Virus record (IMG/VR): IMGVR_UViG_3300042448_000791
Coordinates: 1-41,723 of that record
Strand: one strand, 5' to 3'
DNA from: a virus
DNA: 41,723 nucleotides
In this document: in pieces, positions 39,784 through 41,723 of the stretch
How the letters are laid out: each line of letters begins with the position of its first letter
How positions within the stretch are numbered: position 1 is the first letter of the stretch
Notes under the pieces: model-generated
The model's database searches: none
The model's input: the letters and a program-made list of their open reading frames with translations, nothing else
What the model was told of the DNA's origin: nothing
Made by a program: the position numbers and the translations under genes

Positions 39784-41723
39784 ATGCCAAATTATCAAAG
39801 ACTGACGGATAGAGTATTAGCACCAACTATATCTGTAAATGATATAGTACATATTGTCATTACAGGTGACACATCTCAAAATCCTGCCGGATCATCTTAT
39901 AAGGCTAGTTTAGCTCAACTTGCTTCAGTTATTGGTAGTGTTGGTACTTCAGGTACTTCAGGTACTTCAGGAACTAGTGGTAGCTCAGGTATAGATGGAA
40001 CATCAGGAACAAGTGGTACTTCAGGTTCAGACGGAACATCAGGAACAAGTGGTACTTCAGGTTCCTCAGGAACTAGTGGTTCTTCAGGAACTAGCGGTTC
40101 AAGTGGAATAGATGGTACTTCAGGTTCAAGTGGAACTAGTGGTAGTTCAGGTATAAACGGAACATCAGGTTCAAGTGGTACTTCAGGAACAAGTGGAACT
40201 AGTGGTTCTTCAGGAACTAGCGGTAGTTCAGGTATAAACGGAACATCAGGTTCAAGTGGAATAGATGGTACAAGTGGTTCAAGTGGAATAGATGGTACAA
40301 GTGGTTCTTCAGGAACATCAGGTACTAGCGGAACTTCAGGTTCTTCAGGAACAAGTGGTTCTTCAGGAACAGATGGAACATCAGGAAGTTCAGGAACAGA
40401 CGGCACAAGTGGTTCTTCAGGAACTAGTGGTAGTTCAGGTATAGATGGTACAAGCGGTTCTTCAGGAACAGATGGTACAAGTGGTTCTTCAGGAACTAGC
40501 GGTAGTTCAGGTATAGATGGTACATCAGGTAGTTCGGGAACATCAGGTTCAAGTGGTACGGATGGTACATCAGGAAGTTCAGGAACCGATGGCACTTCAG
40601 GTTCAAGTGGTACGGATGGTACAAGTGGTTCTTCAGGGACTAGTGGTAGCTCAGGAACAGACGGAACTAGCGGTTCTTCAGGTACTAGCGGAAGTTCAGG
40701 CACGTCAGGTTCAAGTGGAATAGATGGAACAAGTGGTTCTTCAGGAACTTCAGGTTCAAGTGGTACAGATGGTACATCAGGAAGTTCAGGCACAGATGGT
40801 ACAAGCGGTTCAAGTGGAACATCAGGATCAAGTGGTACTAGCGGAACAAGTGGCACTAGTGGTTCTTCGGGAACTAGTGGTAGCTCAGGAACTGACGGAA
40901 CAAGTGGTTCTTCAGGTACTAGCGGTTCAAGTGGAATAGATGGTACAAGTGGTTCATCAGGAACTAGTGGTAGCTCAGGTATAGATGGTACAAGTGGTTC
41001 TTCTGGAACATCAGGCTCAAGTGGTACATCAGGAACTAGTGGTAGCTCAGGAACATCAGGAAGTTCAGGTACATCAGGTTCAAGTGGAACATCAGGATCA
41101 AGTGGTATAGATGGTACAAGTGGTTCTTCAGGAACATCAGGTTCAAGTGGTACGGATGGTACAAGTGGTTCTTCGGGAACTTCAGGATCAAGCGGAACAA
41201 GTGGTTCTTCGGGAACATCTGGTTCAAGTGGAACATCAGGTTCAAGTGGAACATCAGGTTCAAGTGGTACGGATGGTACAAGTGGTTCTTCAGGAACTAG
41301 TGGTAGTTCAGGAATAGATGGTACAAGTGGTTCTTCGGGAACTTCAGGATCAAGTGGTATAGATGGTACAAGTGGAAGTTCAGGAACTAGCGGAACAAGT
41401 GGTTCATCAGGAACTTCAGGAACATCAGGAAGTTCAGGTACATCAGGTTCAAGTGGAACATCAGGATCAAGTGGTATAGATGGTACAAGTGGTTCTTCAG
41501 GAACATCAGGTTCAAGTGGTACGGATGGTACAAGTGGAAGTTCAGGAACTAGCGGAACAAGTGGTTCATCAGGAACTTCAGGAACATCAGGATCAAGTGG
41601 AACATCAGGTTCTTCGGGAACTTCAGGATCAAGCGGAACAAGTGGTTCTTCGGGAACATCAGGTTCAAGTGGTATTGATGGAACAAGTGGTTCATCAGGG
41701 ACTTCAGGTTCTAGCGGTATAGA
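39784..41723 (+). CDS. Collagen-like tail fibre protein (3' truncated by window)
   Basis: An open frame of at least 646 codons runs off the right edge. Residues 1-50 (MPNYQRLTDRVLAPTISVND, then IVHIVITGDTSQNPAGSSYK) look like the N-terminal attachment domain of Bacteroidota-phage fibres. From residue 51 every third residue is Gly, with Gly-Thr-Ser and Gly-Ser-Ser triplets broken by Gly-Ile-Asp, Gly-Ile-Asn, Gly-Thr-Asp and Gly-Ser-Asp. About 198 Gly-X-Y triplets are visible, so it should form a collagen-like triple helix stalk. Pro is absent from X-Y positions. The receptor-binding tip lies beyond the window. The box and ATG context fit late expression. Confidence 0.85.
   Translation, partial: MPNYQRLTDRVLAPTISVNDIVHIVITGDTSQNPAGSSYKASLAQLASVIGSVGTSGTSGTSGTSGSSGIDGTSGTSGTSGSDGTSGTSGTSGSSGTSGSSGTSGSSGIDGTSGSSGTSGSSGINGTSGSSGTSGTSGTSGSSGTSGSSGINGTSGSSGIDGTSGSSGIDGTSGSSGTSGTSGTSGSSGTSGSSGTDGTSGSSGTDGTSGSSGTSGSSGIDGTSGSSGTDGTSGSSGTSGSSGIDGTSGSSGTSGSSGTDGTSGSSGTDGTSGSSGTDGTSGSSGTSGSSGTDGTSGSSGTSGSSGTSGSSGIDGTSGSSGTSGSSGTDGTSGSSGTDGTSGSSGTSGSSGTSGTSGTSGSSGTSGSSGTDGTSGSSGTSGSSGIDGTSGSSGTSGSSGIDGTSGSSGTSGSSGTSGTSGSSGTSGSSGTSGSSGTSGSSGIDGTSGSSGTSGSSGTDGTSGSSGTSGSSGTSGSSGTSGSSGTSGSSGTSGSSGTDGTSGSSGTSGSSGIDGTSGSSGTSGSSGIDGTSGSSGTSGTSGSSGTSGTSGSSGTSGSSGTSGSSGIDGTSGSSGTSGSSGTDGTSGSSGTSGTSGSSGTSGTSGSSGTSGSSGTSGSSGTSGSSGTSGSSGIDGTSGSSGTSGSSGI
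39934..41723 (+). repeat. In-frame Gly-X-Y coding repeat (9-base unit family)
   Basis: The DNA is made of variants of GGT-ACA-TCA and GGT-TCA-AGT triplet blocks, with interspersed ATA-GAT. Synonymous codons vary (ACA/ACT, TCA/AGT/AGC, GGA/GGT/GGC), so copies are not perfect DNA repeats, although longer blocks recur. Other frames and the opposite strand stay open only because the repeat lacks stops. Confidence 0.9.

Noticed and set aside
39915-40856. Long open frame on the minus strand encoding Pro-Leu-Val-Pro-Glu repeats
   Set aside because: It is the mirror of the Gly-Thr-Ser/Gly-Ser-Ser codons of the collagen-like fibre, has no start context, and stays open only because the repeat contains no stop on that strand.
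40517-41722. Several Val/Gln-rich frames on the plus strand within the repeat
   Set aside because: They are other frames of the same repeat. The frame from 39784 has a start, promoter box and a recognisable N-terminal domain.
39934-41723. Repeat block as a CRISPR array or satellite DNA
   Set aside because: There are no constant repeats with unique spacers. The unit is a codon-phased Gly-X-Y pattern inside one open frame.

Overview
The window is an AT-rich, densely packed stretch of a tailed-phage genome of the T4-like (myovirus) type, very probably from a phage of a Bacteroidota/Flavobacteria-like host. The phage assignment rests on a head block in T4 order: portal (gp20), a core-like protein, prohead protease (gp21), scaffold (gp22) and major capsid protein (gp23). 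A gp5-like baseplate spike protein, a gp55-like late sigma factor, a PhoH-type ATPase, a dUTPase and large tail-fibre genes support it. The host assignment is an inference from host-type promoters resembling TTG-N20/21-TAnnTTTG, A-rich leaders without clear Shine-Dalgarno sites, a bS21 ribosomal protein and an SprB-repeat-like protein. No tRNA, insertion sequence or CRISPR array was seen, and no gene-free stretch exceeds 300 bases.

Layout. (1) 1-7370, mostly + strand: the head block, with a phage-encoded bS21 gene inserted on the - strand. (2) 7421-9044: small genes of unknown function on both strands, one of which looks like an internal head protein. (3) 9116-15537, - strand: tail and baseplate structural genes. 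(4) 15558-19831, - strand: late sigma factor, two glycosyltransferases, a degenerate HAD-like protein and PhoH. (5) 19882-31511, - strand: fifteen tightly packed genes forming a glycan island. It holds several glycosyltransferases, a compact DegT aminotransferase, WbqC, a methyltransferase, a NeuD-like acyltransferase, a beta-propeller glycosidase-like protein, a 2-oxoglutarate dioxygenase and a cytidylyltransferase, with a dUTPase and a DnaQ/PolB-like exonuclease embedded. (6) 31619-34531, - strand: five virion-like or unknown genes, one with a WYL-like domain, ending at a strong terminator. (7) 34586-41723, + strand: host-recognition genes, namely a 1430-residue lectin-like protein, a Thr-Pro-rich protein, an SprB-like protein and a collagen-like (Gly-X-Y) fibre that runs off the window.

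How it fits together. An exact TATTTATA box lies 11-18 bases upstream of eight start codons on both strands, and TATTTATT lies 10 bases upstream of two more. Nearly all of these genes are virion-type genes. I propose this is the late promoter read by the gp55-like sigma encoded at 15558-16307. The bS21 gene and the glycan island instead carry host-like promoters, which suggests earlier expression. The predicted protease cleavage site in the capsid protein, [IL]-x-E before A/S, also occurs at the N-termini of two unrelated proteins, which may therefore be packaged and processed inside the prohead. Starts were moved inward where the longest reading frame used TTG or swallowed a promoter box.
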